A stretch of DNA of 64,000 nucleotides from Bacillaceae bacterium (GCA_017656255.1 JACDOE010000006.1:96546-160545), one strand, 5' to 3'. Shown: positions 53,706 through 63,797, counted from the first letter of the stretch. Translations and numbers: made by a program. The notes: generated by a model not told the origin, from the letters alone.

Positions 53706-54229
53706 GGAAGCTCCTCCTTTCCGTCATCCCGCAACATTTTTTTGGCCCTGTAGAGCCGGGACTCTATCGTTTTGACCGATACGCCTTCCGCTTCGGCAAT
53801 TTCCTGATACGTTCTGTCTTCCAGATAATATAGCTGAACCGTTCTCCGGTAAGGAGGGGGGAGTTTGTTCAGCAGGGCTTCCACTTCTTCTTTTTGTTCC
53901 AGACCATCGTCCGGGGACAAGGACGGTTCTTTTAACTCCTGATCAAGATCCTGATACAGAGTCAGATTCCCTTTTTGATTCTTTCGTTTCCAGTCGATCG
54001 CCTTTCGGACGGCGATGCGGGCAATCCACGTTTTAAAACCATTGCCCCTGTAATGGGAGAGGGAACGATAAACCTGGATGAAGGTTTCCTGTGCGATATC
54101 TTCTGTATCTTTCTGATTTTGTACGATGGGATAGATGATGTTGAAAATATAGGACTGGTACCGGGACACAATGTTGACAAAAGCATCCCGGTTTCCCTGC
54201 CGGATCTCATCAATCCATTTTTCTATCAA
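53702..54229 (-). CDS. ECF-family RNA polymerase sigma factor
   Basis: A 176-residue sigma factor with region 2 (FNIIYPIVQNQKDTEDIAQE, near 33-52), a Pro/Glu-rich linker and region 4 (LPPPYRRTVQLYYLEDRTYQ, near 120-140, then SVKTIESRLYRAKK). TTG 54229 is chosen because GAGAGGAGGG lies at the right distance; a longer form to 54271 lacks a site. It heads a four-gene operon with its anti-sigma factor and two membrane proteins, probably an envelope-stress module. Confidence 0.88.
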   Translation of the reverse strand: MIEKWIDEIRQGNRDAFVNIVSRYQSYIFNIIYPIVQNQKDTEDIAQETFIQVYRSLSHYRGNGFKTWIARIAVRKAIDWKRKNQKGNLTLYQDLDQELKEPSLSPDDGLEQKEEVEALLNKLPPPYRRTVQLYYLEDRTYQEIAEAEGVSVKTIESRLYRAKKMLRDDGKEELP

Positions 54230-54524
54230 AAATCGTCCCTCCTCTCCGTATCCATTCATATAGACGAGCAAAAAGCAGCCAATCCCTGCAAAAATAAATA
54301 AATTGTTTTAAAAAAAATACGGTGCCAGGTTGCAACTATTTGACCGGAAGGGAAACACTTCAACATGTTACAATAATAAATACCTCTTCCAAAAAAACAA
54401 TTGACGATAATATATGACAATATTAGTAAATATTCAGCAAATTATTTATTAAATAAGCAAATTTATGCTAAAATGTTTAACAATTGAAAAAATTTCATAT
54501 CAAGTGTGTACAAGGAGGACTGAC
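54230..54524. other. Intergenic gap between divergent genes
   Basis: AT-rich, about 295 bp, containing both divergent promoters. No classical ECF promoter pair could be recognised with confidence. Confidence 0.35.
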
Positions 54525-54872
54525 ATGATTTCTAGAACAAATGAAGAACATCAGAGGTTAGTTGAGCATCTGGAACTGGTAAGTGAAGCGATTCGGAGAA
54601 AAGTGTCCACGATTTTCAAGGGGGTCTTGATTGTAGAAGTGGCCAATTCCCGTATTCAGCGGATCAACGATGACCAGATCAGTCTGAAGCACCAGAAGAG
54701 AGGGAAGGTGCCCCGGGAAGCCGTCGAGGACATGATTGAGGAAATCATTTATTATTTATGGCAATGCCTGTTTCAACATGTTCGCTTTGATCTGAAAATT
54801 GAGCTGGACAGCGGTAAGATCAAAGATGTTCAAAAAACAGGCTTTAATAAACCCGAGGAACTGGTAGGGTAA
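54525..54872 (+). CDS. Hypothetical protein
   Basis: A 115-residue soluble protein with no recognised family. The start ATG 54525 has AAGGAGG just upstream. The sequence has an alternating pattern suggesting a small alpha-beta domain (KGVLIVEVANSRIQRINDDQ; EEIIYYLWQCLFQHVRFDLK). Alone between the ECF operon and the convergent DMT gene. Confidence 0.65.
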   Translation: MISRTNEEHQRLVEHLELVSEAIRRKVSTIFKGVLIVEVANSRIQRINDDQISLKHQKRGKVPREAVEDMIEEIIYYLWQCLFQHVRFDLKIELDSGKIKDVQKTGFNKPEELVG

Positions 54873-54876
54873 TCTA

Positions 54877-55788
54877 TTATTGACGTTTTGTCTCGTTCAA
54901 AGACAGGGGTTTCATTTTTTGCATGGAAACGAGATAAACCCCGGTAATCACAAACAGCCCACCCATAATTTGCGACATCACGATTTTTTCTCCCAAAAAC
55001 AGCACCCCGAACAGAGAAGCAAACACCACGATCAAATGCAGATATGTGGAGGCTTTTGACGGGCCGACATCGATGACTGCTTTATTCCAGCAGATAAAGG
55101 AGATCACGGAAGGAAAAACGCCCACATAGATCACAGAAAGCCAGTGTAATGTCGGAATGCTCCAGCTTTCCCGAACCAGCGTTTCCCATGTTGCAAACGG
55201 AAACAGTATCACAATGGCTATCCCGATGGTCACAAGAAAAGCTGCTTTCTGGGGAAGACGGGATCCATATTTCTTCATCGTCAGGGAATAAATTGCCCAC
55301 GACAGGATCGCGACACTCATGATCAGATCCCCTTTGTTGAAATGAAGTGTAAGGAGATGGCGGATGTTCCCGTCAGTGATGATCCAGGTCACACCGGCAA
55401 AAGAAATCAGGATGCCGATCCACTGCTGGTAACGGAGCCTGTCCTGAAGAAAAATAAAGGACAGGATGGCAACCAGTACCGGTGTAAAGGAATTCATCAG
55501 GGCGGCATTAATCGAGCTGGTATATTGTACGGATACATATGTAAGCGAATTGAAGGTTGCCAGACCGGTAAACGATAACAGAAGCAGAGTCTTCCATTCC
55601 GTGCGAAGAACCCGGTGGTTGGCCTTCAATTCTTTCCAGGCAAAGGGGAAAAATACAGCAAAGGACAGACTCCATCTCATGAGAGATAGCGTAACAGGCG
55701 GCACATATTCCACCAGTGCCTTGCCGAATGTAAAATTCCCCGCCCAGAAAAGCGTGGCATAGATTAGTAACATATAAGATGAGCGCAA
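54877..55788 (-). CDS. EamA/DMT-family permease
   Basis: A 303-residue permease with ten predicted membrane helices forming two EamA repeats (about residues 5-135 and 150-285). The family includes exporters of amino acids and other metabolites; the substrate cannot be predicted. It is convergent with the 115-residue gene, leaving only 4 bp between the stops, and is separated from ilvD by the ilvD terminator. Confidence 0.85.
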   Translation of the reverse strand: MRSSYMLLIYATLFWAGNFTFGKALVEYVPPVTLSLMRWSLSFAVFFPFAWKELKANHRVLRTEWKTLLLLSFTGLATFNSLTYVSVQYTSSINAALMNSFTPVLVAILSFIFLQDRLRYQQWIGILISFAGVTWIITDGNIRHLLTLHFNKGDLIMSVAILSWAIYSLTMKKYGSRLPQKAAFLVTIGIAIVILFPFATWETLVRESWSIPTLHWLSVIYVGVFPSVISFICWNKAVIDVGPSKASTYLHLIVVFASLFGVLFLGEKIVMSQIMGGLFVITGVYLVSMQKMKPLSLNETKRQ

Positions 55789-55838
55789 GGTATGATCCCC
55801 CTTTGACAGCCTGAAACCCGGCTTTCACAAAAATGACT

Positions 55839-55869
55839 TAAAAGAGGGATGCCGCATGCCGGCATCCCT
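55839..55869 (-). terminator. Terminator of ilvD
   Basis: On the minus strand AGGGATGCCG...CGGCATCCCT followed by CTTTT. Confidence 0.85.
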
Positions 55870-55891
55870 GACCTTATTGTCTGAAGTGGTT

Positions 55892-57562
55892 TTAATCGAT
55901 TTTCATGATTCCGCCGGTACTTGCGGAAGTCACCAGTTTGGAATAGCGGGCGAGGTATCCCGTTTTGACTTTCGGTTCGAACCCTTTCCACTTTTTACGG
56001 CGTTGTTCCAGTTCTTCAGGTGAGATGAGCAACTCCAGTTTTCTTTCTTCAATATCGATCAGCACTTGATCGCCGTCTTCGATAAAGGCGATCGGGCCGC
56101 CTTCCGCCGCTTCAGGGGAGATATGCCCGACACTGATTCCACGCGATGCACCCGAGAAACGACCGTCTGTAATCAAGGCGACGCTGGTTCCCAGTCCCAT
56201 TCCGACAATCTGCGAAGTGGGTGCCAGCATTTCCGGCATTCCGGGACCTCCTTTTGGTCCTTCGTAACGGATCACAACCACATGTCCTTCTTTGACTTTG
56301 CCACCGGCGATTCCCTCCAGTGCTTCTTCCTGGGAGTCAAAACAGATGGCCGGCCCCTGGTGGCGTTTGATGGAAGGATCAACAGCACCGGACTTGATAA
56401 TGGCCCCTTCAGGTGCCAGGTTTCCGAACAATACCGCAAGCCCTCCCTTTTGGCTGTGAGGATTGTCCAGGGGACGAATTACATCCGTATCTTTAATTTC
56501 AGCATCCGCGATGTTTTCACGCAGGGTTTTGCCGGTTACCGTGATATTGTCCAGATGAATGGCGCCTTCTTTTTTGCTCAATTCTTTCAGAATCGCACTG
56601 ACGCCTCCGGCCCGGTCCACGTCTTCAATATGATAGTCGGAGGCGGGACTTACCTTGGAAAGGTGGGGCACCCGTTCAGCAACCTGGTTAATGCGTTCCA
56701 GCGGATAATCCAGGCCGGCTTCATTGGCCAGAGCCAGTGTGTGGAGAACGGTGTTGGTCGATCCGCCCATGGCCATGTCCAACGCAAAAGCATTGTCAAT
56801 CGCTTTTTCATTGACGATGTCCCGCGGTTTGATATCCTTTTCGATCAAATGCATGATCTGTTTGGCAGCCTTTTTCACCAGTTCTCTGCGTTCTTCTGAC
56901 GTAGCCAGGATCGTGCCGTTTCCGGGAAGTGCTAGCCCAATGGCTTCGGCCAGACAGTTCATGGAGTTGGCGGTGAACATACCCGAGCAGGAACCACAGG
57001 TAGGACATCCGAACTGTTCCAGTTCCTGCAGATGGGAGTCATCGATTTTACCAGATTGATAAGCTCCCACGCCTTCAAACACCGAGGCGAGTGAAATGGC
57101 TTTGCCATCACTGGTTCTTCCGGCTGCCATCGGGCCGCCGCTCACCATCACCGTTGGGATGTTGACGCGTAGTGCGCCCATCATCATACCGGGGGTGATT
57201 TTGTCACAGTTGGGAATGCAGATCAATCCATCGAACCAGTGTGCGGAAACCACTGTCTCCAGGCTGTCTGCAATAATTTCACGGCTGGGCAGGGAATAAC
57301 GCATGCCGATGTGGCCCATGGCGATCCCGTCATCGACGCCGATGGTATTGAATTCAAACGGTACGCCGCCGGCTTCTCTTACGGCTTCTTTGACCAGTTT
57401 TCCAAACTCTTGCAGATGAACATGTCCGGGAATAATGTCGATATATGAATTGCATATAGCGATAAACGGTTTGTTAAAATCTTCTTCCTTGACACCGGTT
57501 GCTCGCAGCAGGCTCCGGTGAGGGGCCCGATCGAACCCTTTCTTAATCATGTCACTACGCAT
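55892..57562 (-). CDS. ilvD: Dihydroxy-acid dehydratase
   Basis: A 556-residue iron-sulfur dehydratase for valine/isoleucine synthesis. Cluster ligands are visible in [22 protein letters not shown] and [38 protein letters not shown] marks the C-terminal domain. ATG 57562 follows GGAGGAGAAACC. It is a single gene here, not next to other ilv or leu genes. Confidence 0.96.
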   Translation of the reverse strand: MRSDMIKKGFDRAPHRSLLRATGVKEEDFNKPFIAICNSYIDIIPGHVHLQEFGKLVKEAVREAGGVPFEFNTIGVDDGIAMGHIGMRYSLPSREIIADSLETVVSAHWFDGLICIPNCDKITPGMMMGALRVNIPTVMVSGGPMAAGRTSDGKAISLASVFEGVGAYQSGKIDDSHLQELEQFGCPTCGSCSGMFTANSMNCLAEAIGLALPGNGTILATSEERRELVKKAAKQIMHLIEKDIKPRDIVNEKAIDNAFALDMAMGGSTNTVLHTLALANEAGLDYPLERINQVAERVPHLSKVSPASDYHIEDVDRAGGVSAILKELSKKEGAIHLDNITVTGKTLRENIADAEIKDTDVIRPLDNPHSQKGGLAVLFGNLAPEGAIIKSGAVDPSIKRHQGPAICFDSQEEALEGIAGGKVKEGHVVVIRYEGPKGGPGMPEMLAPTSQIVGMGLGTSVALITDGRFSGASRGISVGHISPEAAEGGPIAFIEDGDQVLIDIEERKLELLISPEELEQRRKKWKGFEPKVKTGYLARYSKLVTSASTGGIMKID

Positions 57563-57683
57563 GGTTTCTCCTCCAGTGCAGAATAATTTTTCTCAACATT
57601 GTAACATGAAATCTGGCAAATGTGTATTTATTATCTGAAAATTTCATATTTCCATGATATACTGGGCAAAAAGGGGTGGAGAT

Positions 57684-58556
57684 ATGGAACATCAACCCGT
57701 CGCTGTCGTCACCGGGTCATCAAGCGGCTTCGGATTATGGTCGTCCGTCTATCTGGCGAAAGCCGGTTTCCGTGTCATCGCCACCATGCGTGATCTCGAG
57801 AAGCAGGACAACCTCCTGCAAACGGCAGAGGAGCAGGGTGTCCGGGATCGGATCACAATCGACTGTCTCGATGTCACGGATATCGACCCGATACCGGATC
57901 AGGTACATAAATGGGTGGAGCAGTTTGGTCGAATTGATGTATTGCTTAATAACGCCGGATATGCCGCCGGCGGATTTACGGAAGAACTCAGTATGGAAGA
58001 CTGGCGCAACCAGTTTGAGACCAACTTTTTTGGGCTGGTTGCGGTTACCAGAGCGGTTCTGCCATATATGAGAAAAGCGGGGCAGGGGCGAATCATTAGC
58101 ATGAGCAGTATCAGCGGACTGGTTGGTTTTCCCGGACTGGCTCCCTATGTCTCGTCCAAATTCGCCGTTGAAGGGTTCAGCGAGAGTCTGCGACTGGAAA
58201 TGAAGCCCTTCGGGATTGATGTCATTTTAATCGAGCCCGGCTCTTACGGTACCGACATCTGGAACAAAGGACTTCAGATGGTAGAAGAGATGAATAGCTC
58301 ATCGTCTCCCTACAGAAGCTGGATGCACAGCATTCAGCAACATCTGGACAAGAACCGGGATCATTTCGGTGATCCCCGGGAAGTGGCCCGACTGGTGGTT
58401 TATACTGCGACGGTAAAAAAACCCCGCTTACGCTATCCCATTGGAAACGGCGTGAAACAGGGCCGTTTTTTCAAGAAAATCATTCCGTGGACAACGTGGG
58501 AGAAGCTGGTATTACGGGCCATTCTCGGTAAGGAAAAGAAATCGTCCCTGTCATGA
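57684..58556 (+). CDS. Short-chain dehydrogenase/reductase
   Basis: A 290-residue classical SDR with TGSSSGFG (NADP-binding, near 10-17), NNAGYAAGG (near 91), the catalytic Ser in SMSSISG and YVSSK (Tyr-x3-Lys, near 159). ATG 57684 is chosen because GGGGTGGAG precedes it. Substrate unknown; the longer C-terminus resembles retinol-dehydrogenase-like members. Confidence 0.88.
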   Translation: MEHQPVAVVTGSSSGFGLWSSVYLAKAGFRVIATMRDLEKQDNLLQTAEEQGVRDRITIDCLDVTDIDPIPDQVHKWVEQFGRIDVLLNNAGYAAGGFTEELSMEDWRNQFETNFFGLVAVTRAVLPYMRKAGQGRIISMSSISGLVGFPGLAPYVSSKFAVEGFSESLRLEMKPFGIDVILIEPGSYGTDIWNKGLQMVEEMNSSSSPYRSWMHSIQQHLDKNRDHFGDPREVARLVVYTATVKKPRLRYPIGNGVKQGRFFKKIIPWTTWEKLVLRAILGKEKKSSLS

Positions 58557-58601
58557 AATGATCAATGCTGTCATAAAAGTATTGAGAAGGAGGGGACAGG
58601 T

Positions 58602-59291
58602 ATGATCAAGTTGAGTCGAATCATATTTTACATAGTGATGATTCTGATAAGCTGGGTGGGCTGGCTTTGGCTGAAGGGGGATTTCGCCCATTTTTCCAGT
58701 CTGCAGTCCTGGAGCATGATTCTGGGCTACCTCGCTTTTGTGTTTGTCTCCCTGACCCTTGTGGTGGGGCCGCTGCATCGTTTGATTCCGGCGTCATGGA
58801 CATCATACCTGTTGAAAAGAAGACGGGATATTGGAATCTGGAGCGGGGTACTGGCCATTCTGCACGTGGCAACGGTGATCGCTTATGTGGAGAAAGGGGA
58901 GTCGTTTTTTTTCATCGCGGATTCCTATTCATCCAACATGCAGGGGTGGCTGTCCCTTTTTCTCAATCAGGGTTATAATGGGGGTGTTTCAATCCTTTAT
59001 AACCTGTCCGGAACCGCCAATTATCTCGGACTTGTTGCCTTTCTGTTTCTGATGATGATGTGGCTGACTTCCTCCGATCGTGCGAGAGATAGACTTGGAC
59101 CTGCAACCTGGCGGCGCATCCACGGGTTCAATGTCATGGTGTTCACGCTTGTGATATTCCACGCCGTCACCTATGTGAGAGGGATCAAGGGATCACCGCA
59201 CGGGCTGGATGATTTTCTGATCATCGCCGGCATCGTCATCGTGATTCGGGCCGCGGCCTTTATACGTGTGATATATCAAAAAAGAACCTGA
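58602..59291 (+). CDS. Ferric-reductase-like transmembrane protein (MsrQ-type)
   Basis: A 229-residue membrane protein with six helices, similar to the ferric-reductase transmembrane domain family that includes MsrQ haem proteins. Candidate haem-binding His residues are visible (GPLHRLIP, LAILHVATV, RRIHGFN, VIFHAVTYV). It may take electrons from quinones or flavins, but no soluble partner gene is next to it. ATG 58602 follows GAGAAGGAGGGG. Confidence 0.82.
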   Translation: MIKLSRIIFYIVMILISWVGWLWLKGDFAHFSSLQSWSMILGYLAFVFVSLTLVVGPLHRLIPASWTSYLLKRRRDIGIWSGVLAILHVATVIAYVEKGESFFFIADSYSSNMQGWLSLFLNQGYNGGVSILYNLSGTANYLGLVAFLFLMMMWLTSSDRARDRLGPATWRRIHGFNVMVFTLVIFHAVTYVRGIKGSPHGLDDFLIIAGIVIVIRAAAFIRVIYQKRT

Positions 59292-59309
59292 CAGGGGAGA
59301 ATCGACATC

Positions 59310-60116
59310 ATGGACTGGTTGGAAGCGATTATACTCGGTATCATTCAGGGAATCGGAGAGCCGATTCCTGTCTCGTCAAGTGCACAAACGAAAATAGCTT
59401 CTTTTTTTATGGAGGTGGAGACGCCGGGAATCATTTTTGAGGTCTTTCTCAACTTCGCCTCATTTCTGGCGATTCTCTGGCTGACACGAAAAGACGTGAT
59501 GAACATCGTCAAAGGTTTTTTTAAGTATTTATTCAAACGGGACCGTCGCGAACGTCAGTCGTTTCGCATGGGATGGTTCGTCATTCTCGGAACTGTGCCG
59601 GCGGTCTTCACCGGCTTTACCATGAAAGACATCATCGATCAATATTTAAGCAGTATGACGGCCATCGGGATCGCCCTGATCGTGACCGGGCTGTTCCTGT
59701 TTTTTGTCAGGCGGCTGAAAGGGAGAAAGGATGCCGAGCAGATGACCTGGAAGGATGCCCTGCTGGTGGGGGTAGTGCAGGGAACACTGGCGCTGATTCC
59801 CGGGATTTCCCGTTCAGGTTCGACGGTTGTCACCGCTCTTTATGCCGGACTAAATCGGGAGACCGCCTTTCGTTATTCGTTTCTTCTGTACCTGCCGATC
59901 GGGTTTGGCACGATGGTCCTCGGGGCGGAAGAACTACTGACTCATCCGCTGTTTCTCGAGAATATCGGGGCCTACCTGGTCATGTTCATCGCTTCGTTTT
60001 TCATGACCATGGTGGGGTATTACCTGTTTAAAGGCATTCTGGAGAGAGGAAAACTGATCTATTTTTCGCTCTATTGCTGGGCACTGGGGCTGGCGCTGAT
60101 CATCCTGTATTCGTAA
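59310..60116 (+). CDS. UppP/BacA-family undecaprenyl-diphosphatase paralogue
   Basis: A 268-residue membrane protein of the UppP family, which recycles the undecaprenyl carrier for peptidoglycan. Motif one is QGIGEPIPVSSSAQ: the Glu/Gln-x3-Glu pair and PVSS are present, but the position of the usual His (SSTGH in E. coli) is Gln. Motif two, PGISRSGST, is intact. Eight helices. The missing His may change or remove the phosphatase activity. ATG 59310 has AGGGGAG upstream. Confidence 0.85.
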   Translation: MDWLEAIILGIIQGIGEPIPVSSSAQTKIASFFMEVETPGIIFEVFLNFASFLAILWLTRKDVMNIVKGFFKYLFKRDRRERQSFRMGWFVILGTVPAVFTGFTMKDIIDQYLSSMTAIGIALIVTGLFLFFVRRLKGRKDAEQMTWKDALLVGVVQGTLALIPGISRSGSTVVTALYAGLNRETAFRYSFLLYLPIGFGTMVLGAEELLTHPLFLENIGAYLVMFIASFFMTMVGYYLFKGILERGKLIYFSLYCWALGLALIILYS

Positions 60117-60120
60117 TGAA

Positions 60121-60177
60121 TATAAAAAAAGGCCTGAGCTGCTGATTTCGCGTGATTGTCAGCGCTCAGGCCTTTAT
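60121..60177. terminator. Bidirectional terminator
   Basis: AAAAAAAGGCCTGAGC and GCTCAGGCCTTTATT form the arms around a 27-base loop, serving the UppP-like gene and the convergent aminotransferase gene. Confidence 0.85.
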
Positions 60178-60184
60178 TAATGGA

Positions 60185-61363
60185 TTACAGGCTCCCCATG
60201 CGGCGGACGGCTTCCCGTATCCGCTCTTCCTTATCCAGCAGGCCGATGCGGATATAGCCCTCACCGTGTTCGCCAAACCCGACACCGGGGGCGACGACCA
60301 CATGGGCTTCTTCCACAAGCCGATTGGCGAATTCGGTTGAAGTCGTCGTACCGTCCGGTACCGGTACCCACACGAAGAAGGACCCTTTTGACCGCCGTGA
60401 TTTCTTCCATCCGATCCGATCCAGTTCTTCGTAAAAGGCATTGCGGCGAGATTCATACGTATCAACCAGTTCCCTGACACAATCCTGTGGAGCAGTCAGA
60501 GCTGTAATCGAGGCTTCCTGCAGGGCACCGAAAATACTGCAGTGGTAATGATCCTGAATCTGTTCAATCAGCCGGATGACATCGCGGTTTCCAACGGCAA
60601 ATGCCACTCGCCACCCCGCCATATTATAGGTTTTAGACATGGTGTAAAATTCCACACCTACTTCTTTTGCTCCCGGACGGGTGAGAAAGCTTGCAGGCTT
60701 CCGGTTGTCGAACCCGATGGCCCCATAGGCAAAGTCATGAGCAACCACAATATTATTTTCTTCAGCAAAACGGATCACATCGTCAAAAAAGGCGGGTTCC
60801 GCACAGGCCCCGGTCGGGTTGGCCGGATAATTGAGAAACATTAGTTTGGCCCGCCTGCGCTGTTCTGATGTGATGCGTTCCAGATCCGGAAGATAGGCGT
60901 TATCCTCCAGCAAAGGCATCGGAACCATCTCGGCCTCTGCAATGGCAATCCCGGACCAGTAATCCGGATAGCCGGGATCGGGGACGAGTGCCACATCGCC
61001 GGGGTTGAGCAGGACCTGGGATATTTCCACCAGCCCGGCTTTCGCTCCGAACAGAATGGCCACTTCCTGTTCAGGTTCAAGTTCTACCCCCTGCTCCTTT
61101 TTATACCAGGAAGCAACAGCTTCTTTTAATTCAGGCAACCCGGTAAAAGGGGGATAACGGTGATGAACCGGATTTTCCGCAGCCTGTTGCAGAGATTTCA
61201 CGATATGGGGAGGTGTGGGGAGATCCGGGTCCCCCTGACCCAGGTTGATCACGTCGTACCCGGCTTTGATATATTGATTCGCTCTGGAAACCAGTCTGGA
61301 AAAAAACTGTTCCGGCAATCGTTTCATTGTTCTGGATGGTTCAATGATCATACCCGTTCTCAT
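60185..61363 (-). CDS. PLP-dependent class I/II aminotransferase (MtnE-like)
   Basis: A 392-residue fold-type I aminotransferase. DVINLGQGDPDLPTP at the N-terminus, YPDYWSG, NYPANPTGA and the PLP Lys in SKTYNMAGWR (near 240) are visible; the sequence follows the B. subtilis MtnE/YkrV pattern very closely in these blocks. MtnE transaminates the 2-keto acid of the methionine salvage pathway, but no other mtn gene is present, so a different amino-acid substrate is possible. ATG 61363 follows GGAAGGGAAGG. Confidence 0.88.
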   Translation of the reverse strand: MRTGMIIEPSRTMKRLPEQFFSRLVSRANQYIKAGYDVINLGQGDPDLPTPPHIVKSLQQAAENPVHHRYPPFTGLPELKEAVASWYKKEQGVELEPEQEVAILFGAKAGLVEISQVLLNPGDVALVPDPGYPDYWSGIAIAEAEMVPMPLLEDNAYLPDLERITSEQRRRAKLMFLNYPANPTGACAEPAFFDDVIRFAEENNIVVAHDFAYGAIGFDNRKPASFLTRPGAKEVGVEFYTMSKTYNMAGWRVAFAVGNRDVIRLIEQIQDHYHCSIFGALQEASITALTAPQDCVRELVDTYESRRNAFYEELDRIGWKKSRRSKGSFFVWVPVPDGTTTSTEFANRLVEEAHVVVAPGVGFGEHGEGYIRIGLLDKEERIREAVRRMGSL

Positions 61364-61487
61364 CCTTCCCTTCCATATGAAATTGTTTATTAATATATCA
61401 ATCTCTATGGCGTTTGTATAGTCTTTTGACTAAATTTTTAGATAATGGTTGGGGAGGGAAGGGGTTTGTTTGAAATAAGGAAAGGGG

Positions 61488-61521
61488 GGCCTTACTTAGA
61501 AAAGGAGATGGTGGTAAGGCC
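61488..61521 (-). terminator. Weak hairpin after the beta-helix gene
   Basis: GGCCTTAC/GTAAGGCC pairs over the stop codon, but the run after it is CCCCCCTTTCC, not T-only, so termination is uncertain. Confidence 0.4.
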
Positions 61522-62180
61522 TAAATGTCTTCCGTGACATCCGAAGAGGTAATCGGTGGCAGATTGTCCGCGCTTTCCTGGCTTGCAATGGTGACACCTG
61601 CAGGAACCAGACGATTCGGTTCAATTCTGACACCGATCACGTTTGCCCCCGGTGCAATGATGGCCCGCTCGCCGATATCACTGTTGGATACCAGGGCCTG
61701 AGGACCGATGTAAGCCTGTCTTCCGATACGTACCGGCCCCTGTATCTGCGCCTGATAGGAGATAAAGGTTTCATCCTCAATATAGACGCGAAAACGGGAA
61801 TGTTTTGAGGGATCTTGATCTGTATGCTCATTAAACGTGGGGGATAAGCTGGCAAATCCTTCGATGATGACACCGTCCTGAATGACGCTGCTGGTGCCGA
61901 CATAGATGCCATTGCCATTTTCACCGTGAAGTGAACAGAAGGCGCCGATCTGCACCCCGTTTCCCATCTCGATATCCCCTTTTACAATAGAGGAGGGATG
62001 GATCGCCGAGTCATGATCTGATTGTGTGATGTCCCGGTTGGAATCAAAAACAGTGTTGGGTGTTATGGTCCCCGGTTCAAATGCAAATTCGGCATCCTCC
62101 TGATTTTGTTGGTTAAATTGCCTTGTTCCAATCATGTAACCGACCATTCCGCTGAACATCATTTTATTGAGCAGGCCCAT
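61521..62180 (-). CDS. Hexapeptide-repeat (left-handed beta-helix) protein
   Basis: A 219-residue protein whose central part (about residues 60-190) consists of [IV]G-x4 hexapeptide turns (IHPSSIVKGDIEMGNGVQIG, VRIGRQAYIGPQALVSNSDI), similar to gamma-carbonic-anhydrase/CcmM-like and acyltransferase beta-helices. Zn-binding His residues of carbonic anhydrases are not clear. ATG 62180 (11 bases after AAGGAGG) is preferred to 62219. The short N-terminus has a hydrophobic segment. Enzymatic role unknown. Confidence 0.78.
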   Translation of the reverse strand: MGLLNKMMFSGMVGYMIGTRQFNQQNQEDAEFAFEPGTITPNTVFDSNRDITQSDHDSAIHPSSIVKGDIEMGNGVQIGAFCSLHGENGNGIYVGTSSVIQDGVIIEGFASLSPTFNEHTDQDPSKHSRFRVYIEDETFISYQAQIQGPVRIGRQAYIGPQALVSNSDIGERAIIAPGANVIGVRIEPNRLVPAGVTIASQESADNLPPITSSDVTEDI

Positions 62181-62269
62181 GTAAGCAAACATCCTCCTTG
62201 AACAGTTATAGGCATTCATGGTTAGTTTGCTTATGAATTCCCATTTTCATTCATGGTTAGGCGGACCAT

Positions 62270-63160
62270 CTATTGAATAAAGTTTAGCAATAGGGTCAAA
62301 GTTAACGCACTCAGAATGGTTCCGACAAATGTTATGGTTGAAACCAGGTCGGGATCACTTTCATATTGCAGTGCATATAAGGTCATGATAGCTGAGGCAG
62401 GCATGGCGGCTTCCACGATCATCACTTTTCCCAGCAGGGTTTCAACCGGAAGTATCCAGACCAGCCCGGCAGCAATCAGCGGGGACATGATCAGACGCAA
62501 GAATATGGCCAAATTTAATTCAGGCCATCTGATGTTTTTCAATTTGATTTCCGCCAGTTGCATCCCCAGAACAAGCATAATTGTTGGAATGGCAGCATTC
62601 CCAACCATGTCAATAATTTTTTCAAAGTTCTGCGGAAGGGGGATCTGGAATTTTTGCCAGATCAGCGCGATGATCAAAGCGTGCATAATCGGCATTTTCA
62701 TCACAGAGCGCAGGGCATTTTTCACACTGTATTTGCCCCGTGCGGCGTAATAAATACCGATCGTACTCATGACGATGGTATGCAGGATCATGATCGCAAT
62801 GGCATACCGAAAACCGGTTTCACCAAAGGCAAAAAGAATGACCGGCGCCCCGTAATTACCATTATTCATAAAACCGGTCGACAAAATAAGGGCCGTCTCG
62901 GTTGACGGGGGATATTTCTTCAGACGGCTGATGACCTGCACGATCACAATCAGAATCACAGTCAACAACAAACTGTAAATGGCAATATAGAGATAAGTCA
63001 GATCAAATTCCGTACGGTAGAATGTTTTGAAAACCAGGGCCGGTACCAGAATATACAGGGCAAGTGTTGAAATGGACTTGATGTGAAGTTGCAAAAGTTT
63101 TTGCGCTGTAAAACCAGTTAAAAAAATAAGAAAGACGGGCATAATGACTTGAAAAAACAT
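62270..63160 (-). CDS. AEC-family transporter (malate/auxin-efflux-type permease)
   Basis: A 296-residue permease with ten helices in two inverted halves, including FFQVIMPVFLIFLTGF at the N-terminus and the family's NNGNYGAPVILFAFGE (near 95) motif. AEC transporters move organic acids or related anions; no substrate clue is present. ATG 63160 is chosen for AAAGG upstream. Confidence 0.88.
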   Translation of the reverse strand: MFFQVIMPVFLIFLTGFTAQKLLQLHIKSISTLALYILVPALVFKTFYRTEFDLTYLYIAIYSLLLTVILIVIVQVISRLKKYPPSTETALILSTGFMNNGNYGAPVILFAFGETGFRYAIAIMILHTIVMSTIGIYYAARGKYSVKNALRSVMKMPIMHALIIALIWQKFQIPLPQNFEKIIDMVGNAAIPTIMLVLGMQLAEIKLKNIRWPELNLAIFLRLIMSPLIAAGLVWILPVETLLGKVMIVEAAMPASAIMTLYALQYESDPDLVSTITFVGTILSALTLTLLLNFIQ

Positions 63161-63205
63161 AGCGGCAATCCTTTCTATATGTATTGCAGGGATCAAATAA
63201 ACAAA

Positions 63206-63231
63206 ACATCACTCGAAAATGAGTGATGTTG
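63206..63231 (-). terminator. Terminator of the 125-residue gene
   Basis: On the minus strand ACATCACTC-ATTTTC-GAGTGATGT followed by TTTGTTTATTT. Confidence 0.85.
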
Positions 63232-63609
63232 TTACGTGATCCGAGTCAGTTTACTGTATGCCGAGACATATTCCATGAACTTTTTGGACAGGGGAACAAT
63301 CAAATCGGTTTGTCCCCGTTCGAATTTTCCGCTTTGATTATAAATCATTATTTTGTTTGCCGATATTCGATAATAATGAGAACCGAAAGTGGCGATGACA
63401 CGTTCATCCTGATGATGGAAGACCATCTGTTTCGCGTCTAATTCAACGGGGATAATACCCAGGATATCTTCAAATTTTATGTGATAGGAGTGATGCGGTT
63501 TTTGTAACACGATTTCCTTAGTAGTAACGGTACATCCAAGACGACGTTTGACCTGTGAGAGTTTAAGCTCACCTTCAAGCGACTTGACCCGAATAAAATC
63601 GTTATCCAT
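63232..63609 (-). CDS. Conserved hypothetical protein
   Basis: A 125-residue protein rich in beta strands, with no recognised family; the order of strands ending in a helix (LIVPLSKKFMEYVSAYSKLT) could suit a small PH-like or regulatory fold. It starts with ATG 63609, with GAAAGGTGTGAATC upstream. Alone in its transcription unit. Confidence 0.6.
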   Translation of the reverse strand: MDNDFIRVKSLEGELKLSQVKRRLGCTVTTKEIVLQKPHHSYHIKFEDILGIIPVELDAKQMVFHHQDERVIATFGSHYYRISANKIMIYNQSGKFERGQTDLIVPLSKKFMEYVSAYSKLTRIT

Positions 63610-63768
63610 GATTCACACCTTTCAATTCTTAATGGATGATGTTATGCCCATTATAACATAATAAAGAAAGGTTAAGGTAAAGGTAAGTTAAGGGTGATTG
63701 TCCGCCGGATTGGATTCAAAAGGTGTTAGACCAGAAATAAAAAAAGTAAAAAAGGTGTAATTTGGCTG

Positions 63769-63797
63769 TTGATTCTCTTCAAAAATTGTGTTAATCT
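63769..63797 (+). promoter_or_regulatory. Probable rRNA operon promoter P1
   Basis: TTGATT (63769-63774), a 17-base spacer, then TAATCT (63792-63797). It is followed within 10 bases by AACGTCGCTG, a string that recurs as AATGTCGCTG after P2. Confidence 0.6.
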
